Below are positions 33,901-45,074 of a stretch of DNA of 64,000 nt, piece by piece (the stretch's first letter is position 1; each line of letters opens with the position of its first letter). Made by a program: the position numbers and the translations under genes. The notes below the pieces were generated by a model. The model was given only the letters and a program-made list of their open reading frames with translations. It ran no database searches and had not been told where the DNA came from. This DNA is from Heliocybe sulcata (lineage: Eukaryota; Basidiomycota; Agaricomycetes; Gloeophyllales; Gloeophyllaceae), in contig ML213526.1 in the NCBI GenBank assembly GCA_004369045.1, positions 130,382-194,381 of the forward strand, read 5' to 3'.

Positions 33901-35164
33901 GCAAGAAGGGCGAGCGGTATAATTCGTGGAAGTTGCGGTATTTCGTTTTGAAGGGTCCTCATTTGTATTATATGCGCAGTAATAACAAGAATGTGAGTCA
34001 TCTGCTTTCATGTGACGGGAGCAGGCTGATGACACGTGTGATGTTATGCAGGAGACCAAGATCAAAGGGTACATCAATATCGTGGGCTACAGGGTGATCG
34101 CAGACGAGAACGTCGACCCTGGGCGATACGGGTTCAGGATCACCCACGACACCGAGAAGACACACTTCTTTAGCTCTGATGAACAACTCATCATTCGTGA
34201 GTGGATGAAGGCACTGATGAAGGCGACGATCGGGAGGGACTACACCAGTGAGTGGTTCGAAGCTTCCCATAAGCACTAACCACATGGCATCCATGTTCCC
34301 AGAACCCGTCGTTTCATCATGTAATGTTCCAACAATACCGCTGACCGTGGCACAAGCGATGAACCCGGCTCCTCGACCACCTTCTCCCGGACAGCGGGCT
34401 GCCACGCAGAAGGCGCTTCGACGTGAAAATCCCAATCAGCTGTCGAGCCGGGACGCTCGCATTTTGATGGGCTTGCCTTCGCCGAGCGGCGCGGAGGGTA
34501 AAGAGCCTGAACGTGCGAGATTAGACTCTGTGTTCAACGGCGAGAATGCGTCGTTAAATGGCGCCGAACCTCATACTCCCAAGGGGCCATCGTCTAAGGG
34601 TTCTGTGCCCCCACGGCCGTCAAGAGAGATGCGTCGACAGAGCACCGCGCCTTCTGAAGGTGTACGTTAGCCTGTCTTCGAACCTACCGCATCCTTTTTC
34701 TGATGGAGTTTTCGTGTTGATAGCGTGGAGAGGTTGATCAGGATCTAGTCGACTGGGCTGACTCCCATTTGCCTCAGAGTCTCCGAATATCTGGGACAAG
34801 CGGCTCGTTATATGGCGGCCTTGCCCTTCTTCGGTTGGCGGAATCAATCAAGGGAAAGCCTTCCTCGCCACCTGTACCTGACTCCGCATTCCCCAGTGGA
34901 CCAAGTGACGACAAGCTCGACGGTCTCTTCAGGCTCTTCGACTTCTTGCTTGATAACGATGTGAAAATGGGTACCGTGAGCATCAACGATGTCCGCCAGG
35001 GCAAGCGGGACAAGATCATTCAGCTGCTCAAGGCTCTGAAGGCATGGGAGGATAAAAGGAAGATTCTGGCTCAGTCCATCAGTAATCCGGCTATCCCGCC
35101 GGGGGTGTACATGTCGGTAACAGGGCCTGCCGGTCCAGGCGGTTTACCTTGGAGTGGGCTATAA
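30995..35164 (+). CDS. Boi1/Boi2/Pob1-like protein: SH3, SAM, PH and a C-terminal calponin-homology-like domain
   Basis: A scaffold for polarised growth and exocytosis at the plasma membrane. Exons 30995-31123, 31198-32395, 32447-32955, 33033-33152, 33211-33494, 33566-33992, 34052-34247, 34303-34661 and 34724-35164 give 1,220 residues. SH3 is at about 1-60 (YALHDFLPEHDDEVSFRAGE, GWWQGRNLAGQSGLFPQSY). SAM is at about 410-480 (WTVEDVIEWLKSKAFDQ ... EITGDVLLEL). PH is at about 850-960 (NGWMRKKGERYNSWKLRYFVL ... REWMKALM). Long Ser/Pro/Thr linkers lie between them. The last exon (from residue 1,075) reads LVDWADSHLPQSLRI, YGGLALLRLAESIKG, KLDGLFRLFDFLLDNDVKMG and INDVRQGKRDKIIQLLKAL, which looks like a calponin-homology fold. 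Yeast Boi proteins lack that tail as far as I know. Confidence 0.9.
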
Positions 35165-35359
35165 CTTGGGACTTTGTCGTTACATTGAGATTGCTATCGG
35201 ACTTATTTATAATCTGACCGCATCTGTACCTAGCACTAATCTCTGTGTATACTCGGACATTGCGACGTAGATGAGTGTTGTCTGTCATCGATGACTGGCC
35301 AGTTGAATACACCGTCAACTTTCGGCTAAACCCGAGACACCGCTCTTCCTTCGACCACT

Positions 35360-38128
35360 ATGGAAAAGCTGGCCATAGAAGCCGTCGAAAAATCTTTACT
35401 AACAGGAAAATGGAAGGGCTGTGGCTCAGAAGATGAAACAACTCCTTTTGATGTGATCAAGAGCATCGTCGAGGGATCTTTCTCTCATGCCCTGAAATCT
35501 TCTGCTGCCGGCGGCGTATTCGCTTTACGGGCCATCAGTTCCTCGGACATACTTGACGGCTCTATAAGCTCCTGGTTCGACTTCCCTGACCCACAGGATA
35601 TAGAAACTGAAGTCCTCAGACTAGGATATGCCGTGTTGTGTCTTCATGCTTTCCTGCAAGCCAACTGGACTGGCCCAGATCTGGACATACAGTATTCCGA
35701 TTTTCTGGTATTCCCACCCGACAATGCGGATGCCGCCTCTGAGGAACTGCTCAATCGCAAGGCGATAGCGGAGCTCTCGTGCGGCGGAGAGCCCACATAT
35801 CATCTTGCCAGGAGTCCACTCTTCCTTCGTCTCGCGCAAATTTTATTGGCCCTGCCGTATCCCCGCTGTCCTACCGCCCCGTGGTGGAGGCTGCGAACTT
35901 GGCTAGTGCATCAGGCTGTCCTAGACGAGCCAGTCGCTGTTACGGACGATGTCTTCTCGTCTCTCGAACCTTTGGCCAAAGCATTATCATCCGATCACGA
36001 CCTGTTGGGGCGACTGTATTTAGAACAAGGCCTCCTGGAGCATCGCTTGTCCAATGACAAATCAGCGGCAGAATATTTCGTCCGAGCAGCCCAGGCTACC
36101 CAGCTCGAGTACGAGCTGAGTGGCGCACTCGGGAAACGTACTCGGTTCCAACAGACTGACACGAGTCAGCTTGTGTTGCTGGCTGAGAGTCGGCAGCGGG
36201 ATGAGGGCACAGAGCAGACATCCGGTTCTCTTGGCGCGTCAGGAAACGCAGAGCAGTCTACGGATACGTCAGCCGGAGATGCCACAAGACTACCCGAAAC
36301 ACTGGCTCTCAATGACGATACATTACTGGAGCAGACCAAATTCGCTGCTTCGCAAAGCATTCCCGGATCCAGCAACTCTCGTCTTGCGCGTCTGGATCCC
36401 GCTGCTCAGCCCGCCCTGTACCCGCTGGACCAATGCATCCTTCTATCACTGTGTCTAAACGTCAAAAACACCTCCCCTACCCACGGCTTAACCAATGAGC
36501 AGATGTCCGCCTTCGTCGATCGTGTGATCACCCATCCAGCCAACTGGTCCGTCCACACCATGGCTCTTCTACTGCGCTCTCGTCTGGAATCCACACGAAC
36601 ACGTACTGTCGAACGATCCACCCTGCAATTACAGGCACTCATCGATCAAATGCCAACTGCTGACTCATCGTTGGCGGAGAGGCTCCTATATATCCACGAC
36701 ATCCCTTTACCAAGCAGGTGGGAATTAGAACGAGAGCTCGCTCTCCAATATATCTCACTCGGCGTAACTAAATCAGCCTTAGAGATCTTCGAGCGGCTGG
36801 AGATGTGGGAAGAGGCCGTGAAATGCTGGCAGTCGATGGAGAGACCGGATAAGGGCATCGCGATTGTGCGCGATCTTCTGGAGGGACGCAAGGCAGAGGC
36901 GGATGCCGTGCTCTCTCGAGGCAAGACGAGTACGGGCGCCCGGAGAGACTTTCTTGACACAGCGCGAGAAGCGAAGCTATGGTGCCTGCTGGGTGATCTC
37001 GAACCTCAGAACGCAGTGGACCACTACAACCGCGCGTGGTCCATATCTGGAGAGACATCAGGCCGAGCGATGCGCTCACTGGGCGGCTACCATTTCGCAC
37101 GCGGCGAGTATGCAAAGGCTATACGCTGTCTTCGAATGGCGGTTGCCATTAACCCGTTATTACACCGGTCATGGTTTGTATTGGGCTGCGCGTGCTTACG
37201 GGAGGAGGACTGGGAAACAGCACGGCAGGCGTTTACACGCTGCGTATCAATTGACGACGAGGATGGCGAGAGCTGGAATAATCTTGCCACCGTCTACCTA
37301 CGCATGGAAGATAAGCGGTCTAAAGAAGGGGGTGATGACAAGGTGGGTTTATACAAAAATATCGTACACAGTTTACGTCAACGCTGAATCATACAGGACG
37401 CCGAGTCCGACATTGGCGCAGAACAGACTACAGGAACAGTCCCTTTCTCCAACAAGCTGCTCGCGTTCAGGGCTTTGAAGCAGGGCATCAAGTATCGCTA
37501 TGAAGACTGGCGGATGTGGTACAACTATATGATTGTTTCGATGGACGTCGGAGAGTTCTCTGAAGCATGCAGAGCACTCGGCAGGGTTATCGAAGAACGA
37601 GCCAGCAAGGATGGGGCGCAATGCGTCGACGAGGACGTCCTTGATCGTCTAGTGGATGCGGCTACGCGGGGGTCCACAGATACCGAGAACGTAGACGCAC
37701 AAGCGCTCCAGCCAGAGAGAGCTTCCATGACGAACGGCCTCCAGCGCATCCTCACCGACCTATTCGAGAGGACTCTGTTGCCCCGGGTATCCTCTGCTCG
37801 TATATTCCGGGCGTACGCCAAGCTTCTAACCGGCCAGGCGCGGTGGGAAGAGACCCTCAAGGCCTATTTGGACAGCTACCGATGTAGCACCGCGGGTACG
37901 ATGGAGAAAGGCGAGACCGATGTGGGAAAATGGCGCGAAGCCGTGGTGGAGGTCGAAGAGATTGTGGACGTGTTGAGAAACTTCGGACCACGGGTCAACG
38001 GATCTAGGTGGCAGTTGCAGGCACGGAGTATCGTGAGGACGTTTATGGGGAGGACGAAAGACTTCGAGGACGAAGCCGAATGGGAACGATTAACGGCGTT
38101 GACGGAAGAGTTGCGTAAAGAGCAATAG
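35360..38128 (+). CDS. TPR protein, TTC27/Emw1-like
   Basis: Exons 35360-37342 and 37397-38128 give 904 residues. The C-terminal half holds consecutive tetratricopeptide repeats: ALEIFERLEMWEEAVKCWQSM, DHYNRAWSISG, GGYHFARGEYAKAIRCLRMA, INPLLHRSWFVLGCACLREE, and DGESWNNLATVYLRM. The next exon adds AFRALKQGIKYRYEDWRMWYNYM. This order and the SWNNLA and EDWRMWYNY motifs fit the TTC27/Emw1 family, which is essential in yeasts and linked to cell-wall integrity and, in animals, to complex assembly. The N-terminal half is helical and less recognisable. It lies tandem to the Boi-type gene, 195 bp downstream. Confidence 0.88.
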
Positions 38129-38391
38129 GGTGTTTAGGGTTCACCACGGTGATTGTCGGCGCCGATTTATCGCGACGGTAATGCGTCCGTGGTGTCCATA
38201 AGAATCCTTGTGAGAAGTAACGAACAAGTATTGTATGAAATGCATGTACCAGAGATGCGGTAGGCGCATAATGTATGCAAGGATGGGATGAAGCGCAGAT
38301 AAGTGGCATGGGCGCTACACAAAAGCAGGAGCACGGGATTGTTATACAGCCGGGGCAGGGGTGTCCAGGAACTTGGCGATGTGGTCATGAT

Positions 38392-39197
38392 CTAAATGGC
38401 AGAAATCCAACCCAGAGTAAGCCCTATGCGATTTAGTGACAATGTTGTTATAATCTCCGTTATGGTGGCTAGTGCGGCGTGTTTCAGCGTCATACGGGCG
38501 TAGTGTTCCTCCTCGGGAGCAGCAATCTCCCATGTCGCCACGACGTTGCGTCCGTTATCGACGCACTGCAAAATGGGAGCTGAGGAGACACTAGAAGGAC
38601 AGCTGTTATTGACCTACCTCCATCTTGTTCTCAGTAACGTACCGCCACTTGAACTCTTTGCCATTCTGTGCCGTGAAGTAACGAGACCTTGGCACGGTGA
38701 GAAAGGCATGAGGCACATGTGCAGGAACGTACGGGCTGTTGTCTTTCTTCTGGCGCAGTGAATTGACCATTGGTTGTGTCGGGCCGTTCCCGTACACCAG
38801 ATAGCCTGGGGATTTCGCGGGACCAAAGTAGAGATACGAATTGCTAGGCCCCATAATGTCTGGGTGTTGTTGCGCCCACTCTGCCTCTCGAGACAGTGTC
38901 TGATTGTGAAGTCAGAACCAATGCGAACAGAGAATGGAGTACCGCTAACCATGATGAGATTCGGGTTCTGCTCGAACTGGAGAAACGGACAGCATAAGCA
39001 AAATTCCAGACTTCAAGGGAGAGTATCAAGAGACCTCAGAGCTACATTACGGCCGTGCCTGATCAGCCATATATTCGTCAGGCGGTGCTGTACAGGAACG
39101 GTACTCACACGGAGAACGCGAAACGACCCTCCAGATCCTCGTAGGAAGTGTCAAAGGGGTCCTCCCCGTATTGGAGGAGCACATATGTCGATGTCAT
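38392..39197 (-). CDS. DUF6593-like small protein
   Basis: The first exon begins at 39197 (MTSTYVLLQYGEDPFDTSYED) and ends about 39111. Later exons give FEQNPNLIM, then TLSREAEWAQQHPDIMGPSN, YLYFGPAKSPGYLVYGNG, and TAQNGKEFKWRYV. The last part has MTLKHAALATITEIITTLSL, ending LTLGWISAI at the stop 38392-38394. The pattern of an N-terminal strand with D-T-x-Y-E-D, a mid block ending in Gly-x-x-F-x-W, and a final helix that would be ITE-I-IxTLxLNR fits DUF6593, a mushroom family of unknown function. The middle intron (donor GTTAGC, acceptor before ACACTG) is needed to keep phase. Borders are approximate. Confidence 0.55.
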
Positions 39198-40302
39198 GAC
39201 AGTAGAGGGGAAAGGAGCAGGGAAAACAGATGAAGTGAGACGCCATTGATAGTTCTCGACACCCTTTTCATGGTACAAGGACTCGGAAGCGCACAACCGA
39301 AGTCCGCCACAGCCACCTCTCCCGCGTGCGCACCACGAGGTCTCGTACACGTGGCATTTGATCTAGATAAGACCGTTCTTTCGCGAAGGCAAAACGTAAC
39401 GTGGTCCGGAAAGACACCGTGCTCTGTCAGTTGTTTCAGGAATGCCGACCAGAGATCCTGTGGTGTCGCGTTCTAGCCGGTTCTCAGCATACTCAAAAGT
39501 CTCGGGGTCCACACCTTGAGAAGAATGATTTCGGTAACTCACAGAAAGTCCATCAGCGCATGAACAATTCATGATAGATTTTATGATCTTCGAGTGAGAG
39601 TGGCATTATGCTTCATCGCGAACAGGACGGACCAGGCATCTGCGACCCCAGCTAATACAAATGGATCTATTCAGGCTGAAGAGCTTTATCCACGCACACT
39701 CTGGTAGTCAGACAAGAATGGGATCTGTTTTAGTCAGCTACCAGCGAGGACTCGGAGCAGAGCGAAGACGCACGGATTCACGGACCAATCAACCATCGAC
39801 CCTGCATTGGAAGTAGTAGTATTTAGTTACCGAGTGCAGGACTACTGCATCCGCCACTGGCTATGTTCGAGGTCGTCTGAGCGGATCAAATGCTATAAGG
39901 AGTAAGCTCCGAGAAGCTCTCAGAAGAGATGTTGGCGGCGCATGCGTGAGACAGCAGAAGCACCCCAGGAAGAGGGATCTCGGATGGTCTGACGGTGTGC
40001 GCGATGGTATTGGCATGCAATAGTATGGCGCATGGACGTGCCGCGGATGTCTGGTGTGGGTATTCCGGCCAACTTGGAGTGGAGGATGCAAGGAATTTGG
40101 GGGAAGACCAAGACATCAGCCAGATCCCGACGACGTCTGAACAACGAATTTCTGAGACAGGGTATAAACGACCCAATGGCATAATTGCCGTCCGTCCGTC
40201 GGCAGAGCGACAAGGCCGTTGTGATATCGTAAGGCGTTCCTTTGGATTGAAATTCGCTATTTTGGAGGACGGCAGCTTCGTTTCAGCAGGTTCCTGATCC
40301 TA
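39198..40302. other. Intergenic, 1.1 kb left of the hAT-like element
   Basis: I see no gene I can support. Because the decayed F-box gene on the other side of the element has no recognisable start, its original upstream sequence would lie here. Confidence 0.4.
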
Positions 40303-40310
40303 GTCACGGT

Positions 40311-42278
40311 TAGTGTTGCCGCAGCGCCAGGGTGAGCTTGGAGTTGCGCTGCCGCTGGCTCCCAGAGTGACCACTCTGCCTGCCGACAGAGTGACCCTGC
40401 AGTACCCTGGTCGGCTCCAGAGTGGCGCTGGTTGCGATCACGTGTTCATCCGCCATTGGTGGCTGGCGCGTCGCCGCTTTGTTTTACGCCGGATATCGGC
40501 ATCCACTCCAGTCTTTCCCTGCATCTTTGTGTAGTATAAACGTTACCTTTGCGACCAGCAAGGTCTCTGGCATGTTAGAATCGAAATTCGAAGAATTGCT
40601 AGGGTTAGTCTATTTGTCTCTATTTATCTTGCTTTCCTGGTATGGTAGCGAACGCCACAGTACTGTGGCGTCGTCGGTCAAACATTCCGCGCATTCAAGC
40701 CAGAAAAAGTCCAGCTTGCCCCTCCTTTTGGAGGGGTTCTCAAAACCCGCATTATGGCTCACTTTTCGACCAACCGGCTTTTGCCGATTTTGCTCGTATT
40801 TGCTCACAGTGGNNNNNNNNNNNNNNNNNNNNNNNNNNNNNNNNNNNNNNNNNNNNNNNNNNNNNNNNNNNNNNNNNNNNNNNNNNNNNNNNNNNNNNNN
40901 NNNNNNNNNNNNNNNNNNNNNNNNNNNNNNNNNNNNNNNNNNNNNNNNNNNNNNNNNNNNNNNNNNNNNNNNNNNNNNNNNNNNNNNNNNNNNNNNNNNN
41001 NNNNNNNNNNNNNNNNNNNNNNNNNNNNNNNNNNNNNNNNNNNNNNNNNNNNNNNNNNNNNNNNNNNNNNNNNNNNNNNNNNNNNNNNNNNNNNNNNNNN
41101 NNNNNNNNNNNNNNNNNNNNNNNNNNNNNNNNNNNNNNNNNNNNNNNNNNNNNNNNNNNNNNNNNNNNNNNNNNNNNNNNNNNNNNNNNNNNNNNNNNNN
41201 NNNNNNNNNNNNNNNNNNNNNNNNNNNNNNNNNNNNNNNNNNNNNNNNNNNNNNNNNNNNNNNNNNNNNNNNNNNNNNNNNNNNNNNNNNNNNNNNNNNN
41301 NNNNNNNNNNNNNNNNNNNNNNNNNNNNNNNNNNNNNNNNNNNNNNNNNNNNNNNNNNNNNNNNNNNNNNNNNNNNNNNNNNNNNNNNNNNNNNNNNNNN
41401 NNNNNNNNNNNNNNNNNNNNNNNNNNNNNNNNNNNNNNNNNNNNNNNNNNNNNNNNNNNNNNNNNNNNNNNNNNNNNNNNNNNNNNNNNNNNNNNNNNNN
41501 NNNNNNNNNNNNNNNNNNNNNNNNNNNNNNNNNNNNNNNNNNNNNNNNNNNNNNNNNNNNNNNNNNNNNNNNNNNNNNNNNNNNNNNNNNNNNNNNNNNN
41601 NNNNNNNNNNNNNNNNNNNNNNNNNNNNNNNNNNNNNNNNNNNNNNNNNNNNNNNNNNNNNNNNNNNNNNNNNNNNNNNNNNNNNNNNNNNNNNNNNNNN
41701 NNNNNNNNNNNNNNNNNNNNNNNNNNNNNNNNNNNNNNNNNNNNNNNNNNNNNNNNNNNNNNNNNNNNNNNNNNNNNNNNNNNNNNNNNNNNNNNNNNNN
41801 NNCTTGTATCAAAGTCTTGTTGAGCTCATGTAGTGTGTTTAAAATTAATTTAACTTAAAGGAGGGGCCAGTTACCGACGGCAGTCGGAGCTTCCCAAGTG
41901 AGTCTATGTAGCCTTATTATTATTGAAGTATATAGCCACGGAAATATGAGGGTCGCAAAGTACTTGCCCTGCGCGAATGCGCACCTAGGTGCTTCTCGAG
42001 TATATGACTTCTTGCTATATATCTATATATTTACGTCTTCATCTCCACAATATGCGCCATCTGCACTTGTCCTCAGGCCAACACTACTGCTGCGAATATT
42101 ACTCAAGGTCTTCCGGCGACACTGCTGCATGGGAATAGTTCACCTCCCGGCATAATCCGTAATAGAGATCAGCTAAGGCCAGCGGCGCTGCTACGCAGGG
42201 TAGCGTGGCACTGAGGTGACCCAGCGCGCACTCGAACCGCGCTGGGGTGGCCCTGGCGCTGGCGCTGCGGCAACACTA
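40311..42278. mobile_element. hAT-like DNA transposon, incomplete in assembly
   Basis: The left end at 40311 begins TAGTGTTGCCGCAGCGCCAG, and the right end at 42278 is its exact inverted copy over 20 bases. Both are flanked by the same 8-bp repeat GTCACGGT (40303-40310 and 42279-42286). An 8-bp target duplication with TAGTGTTGC-type ends is the hAT pattern. Next to the ends are many short GCGCTGG/CCAGCGC-like words. The right end has an extra CGCCAG unit. The middle 990 bases are unknown, and no transposase motif is visible in the sequenced 978 bases, so it may be an autonomous element with its gene in the gap or a short derivative. The perfect ends and duplication suggest a young insertion. 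Confidence 0.87.
40813..41802. other. Assembly gap (990 N)
   Basis: All bases are N. Its true length may differ. It lies wholly inside the hAT-like element, probably because repeat copies could not be assembled. Confidence 0.98.
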
Positions 42279-42417
42279 GTCACGGTACGATGTCCTGCAG
42301 TAAGGGTGTGACTCTGTGACACCATTATCGGTGCGAGTGAAGGTTGTCATTTATTCGCCTTACCCAGAGCGCTATCAGTATAGTATGCCGCGTAATGCGG
42401 TTAAAGAACTGTAATCT

Positions 42418-43922
42418 CTGCCTGCAGAACTTCTGGTTGGAATATTCAGCGAGCTCAATCACCTGAGCCTGACTGGGCTGAGACAGGTACGCTTTCCACA
42501 CAATACGGCGTAATGGCACGGGTAGTACTTACAAACAATTAGGTCTCCAAATTTCTGAAGAACGTGGTGGATGAGTCCGTCGTTCTACAATACAAAGTTG
42601 AACTGGCCAAGGTTGGGATGGAGAACGGGCGGGCCAGTCATGTTAGTGTGGCAGCCTGAAAGCGTCTCCGTCAGTTACGGGAACATCGTGCGGCTTGGGA
42701 GTCCTTGAGCTTCGAATCAGTCAACGTGCTACCACCTGCGGCGTTTGGTGTACTATGGGACTTGCAGGGCGGAGTATTTGCTCGAACAGACGGCCCGTCT
42801 TCGCTTGTGCTTAATCAGCTCCCGGGCCATGCCAGAGGTCTTCCAGCCAAGGAATGGCGAATTCAAGATGTCGGCCGTCATATCAGACATGTCAAGATTG
42901 ATCCATCGCAAGACATGCTCGTCCTTGTAGAGCATCCTGAAGAGCGCGTGTGCTAGACTCCATGATTCTGCGGATATTAGTCTTACGAGATGAAAGAACC
43001 GGGACATCATCATCGTAGTGCATTTTACACCTCCGCACTATGTCAACTGGTGATCGCCACCCTCTCGTCAGTAACCCCGACATCGTTGTATCTCTTGAGG
43101 ATCACGATCCTGAAGATCGCTGCGCATACACCGTAGTGATATGCGACGATACCCTTGCATTGATGTTTCTCTCCTTCCCACCACTGGACATACACGAGGA
43201 CCCGAATAACGCTTCTTGGGGGAGCGATATCTTTGTGTGGAACTGGAAAACCTCAGGCATGATAGCGGTACGTTTCCTAGACATTAATATGGCTTCTAGT
43301 CATCTAACATAAATATCTTGCATCAGCACATACATTCTGCAGAAGAAGTAACCTCTCTGCGCGTTTGCAATGTTGTCCGAGCGCCACATCCTATTGAGCC
43401 TCATAGGATAGGACAGGCCACTCATCGAAGTGTATGACATCTCAAATTTACCCTGTCCCAACATCGAAAGGGACGGAACGAACTACCTTTGCGCCTTCGC
43501 CTTCGAACCCCTAAATCATGATCACGAAGTGTCGCTGTGGATCGAAGGCAATCCTGCTCCTGTCTGGACATCTACTGAACTGCTTGAGGCTCCGTTCTAT
43601 CCCTCGCGACGAAATCAAGTGCTAGTAGCATCATATAATAGCGATGAGGACCCAGCTTTTGTCCGTTTCCAGGAGGTCCGTGAAAAGATAAGTCAAAGTC
43701 ATTCCAGTGGCACTCTTACTCGGCCTTCTTCCCCAAAGTCCCGATGAAGTGGGCATGACGTGGCTCTGGGAGGCTTGGAGCAGAGATAAGACGGTGCGAT
43801 CTCAAAAGAGGGTATCTTCAGACTGGTTCTGCTACGTCAACGGGGCCAGATATGTCCGCAACGGAGACGGGGAGCTTCTCGATAGCGAAGAGGAGTGGGT
43901 GGACCATCCCAATGTGACTTAA
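42418..43922 (+). pseudogene. F-box protein gene, probably decayed
   Basis: The start reads LPAELLVGIFSELNHLSLTGLRQ, a clear F-box helix pair. An exon from 42543 follows (VSKFLKNVVDESVVLQYKVEL) with KRLRQLREHRAAWESLSFE after it. Later come GGVFAR, DIVVSLEDHDPEDRCAYTVVI, WGSDIFVWNWKTSGMI, and VYDISNLPCPNIERDGTNYL. This is the mushroom F-box family with a beta-propeller-like body (SCF ligase substrate receptors). Two things argue for decay. No ATG precedes the F-box in frame (a TAA lies 6 bases upstream), and an in-frame TGA stands at 42657-42659 between SVAA and KRLRQL. The C-terminal part is hard to follow. The hAT-like element ends 132 bp upstream. Confidence 0.55.
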
Positions 43923-44531
43923 GTCGCCGACTTCAGCCATATGACTCTCTCAACACCTGTCAGGAACTCCTGGCCTCAGACGCCTCCTCCGTCTCGTCCC
44001 TGGTGCCAACAGAATGCGGACTACTCTGCACGTAGGATAGACTTGTCGAAACTTGCGGGACTGGACGATATAGATGAGCATGGCTTCCAGTGAAAGACCA
44101 TGGTTAGTGAATATAATCTGATCGTCGTGGATGTGCGTCTACAGCACTACTCATATGAGCAAGCGCTGATGAACCGTTCCGCACCCAGATCAAGGAGGAG
44201 GGAGCAGTATTGTTCACTGTTCTGAGCCTTTAAAGAGGCCATTGTGCCCGGAAACGCTCCAGAGTCGAGGTCGTGTGACTCAACAATGTGGTATACAATG
44301 GGTTGTCCGCGTTCCGTGTCCGAATGAATAGAGAATCGACAGGATATTTTCTGGATCCCGGGAACATAGATACAACCGTGATCAGGCTGCGCTAATCCTA
44401 TGGTTGAGTGTATAATGATATCACTTCACGCGCAGACCTACTGGACGGTACCGGAAAATCGATAGATGTACAACTCGTCGAGGTGACGTCCACCGGCAAT
44501 GGAGCAACCAGAAAGTTGAAAAGTCCATCCC
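43923..44531. other. Intergenic, nothing recognised
   Basis: About 600 bp between the decayed F-box gene and the EMC6 stop codon. Remnants of the F-box gene's 3' part are possible, but I cannot show them. Confidence 0.4.
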
Positions 44532-44917
44532 TCAATCATACACTTCGCCAATCGTCAGCAGGAGTCCATCATCCGCTGCATTCAGCACAACGTACCATGC
44601 ACAATACCGAAGAACAGCGTCCATGTGAGCACGAATGAGAACATGTTGTCTTGTCCAGGGTTCACAAGCTCCCATAGCCCTCCAGGTATATATTTTGCTG
44701 GACGCCCTTTGCAGTTGACAGCATAGATGAAGACCGAGGTTAAGAGAGTTGACACGAGGAACAGCGCAAAGCCGAGCCAATTCTGCAGGCCCAGGATGCC
44801 AGCAGTCGCACCGGCGAAGCAGGCAGAGAGAAACTTCACGGTCATGAGCGCGCTGTTGTGCTGGACATTGAGCATGTAGATCCGGTGAGCGGCTGCATCT
44901 GGGTTGGGCGCCGACAT
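44532..44917 (-). CDS. EMC6: ER membrane protein complex subunit 6
   Basis: EMC6 is a core part of the complex that inserts tail-anchored and polytopic proteins into the ER membrane. Exons 44596-44917 and 44532-44542 give 110 residues, the same size as other EMC6 proteins. It has HRIYMLNVQHNSALMTVKFL before the first helices (FAGATAGILGLQNWLGFALFL), and a second pair ending in FSFVLTWTLFFGIVHVYD. The last coding exon is only 11 bases (completing V, then Y-D-stop). Without it the protein would end differently from the family's VHVY terminus, so the splice is well supported. The gene diverges from aspartate-semialdehyde dehydrogenase. Confidence 0.92.
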
Positions 44918-45074
44918 CGTCGGCGGCGAGCTCGAGGCACGGTTAAGATTGAGGTCGACCGGGCCAGGTATCAGTGACTCAAATTCCCACGATACCAATA
45001 ATCGGATTATCCGGGTATTAGAAGTAGAAGTCACCCTTTGCCAGAGGCCCTATCCTCCTCCTTTCCTCTACAAA
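44918..45074. promoter_or_regulatory. Short bidirectional promoter, EMC6 / aspartate-semialdehyde dehydrogenase
   Basis: Only 157 bp separate the two divergent start codons, so both promoters and 5' leaders must lie here or overlap the genes. The region is inferred from the layout; I see no named factor site. Confidence 0.5.

Noticed and set aside
40422-41858. Long open frames across the assembly gap
   Set aside because: They exist only because unknown bases contain no stops. No coding claim can be made.
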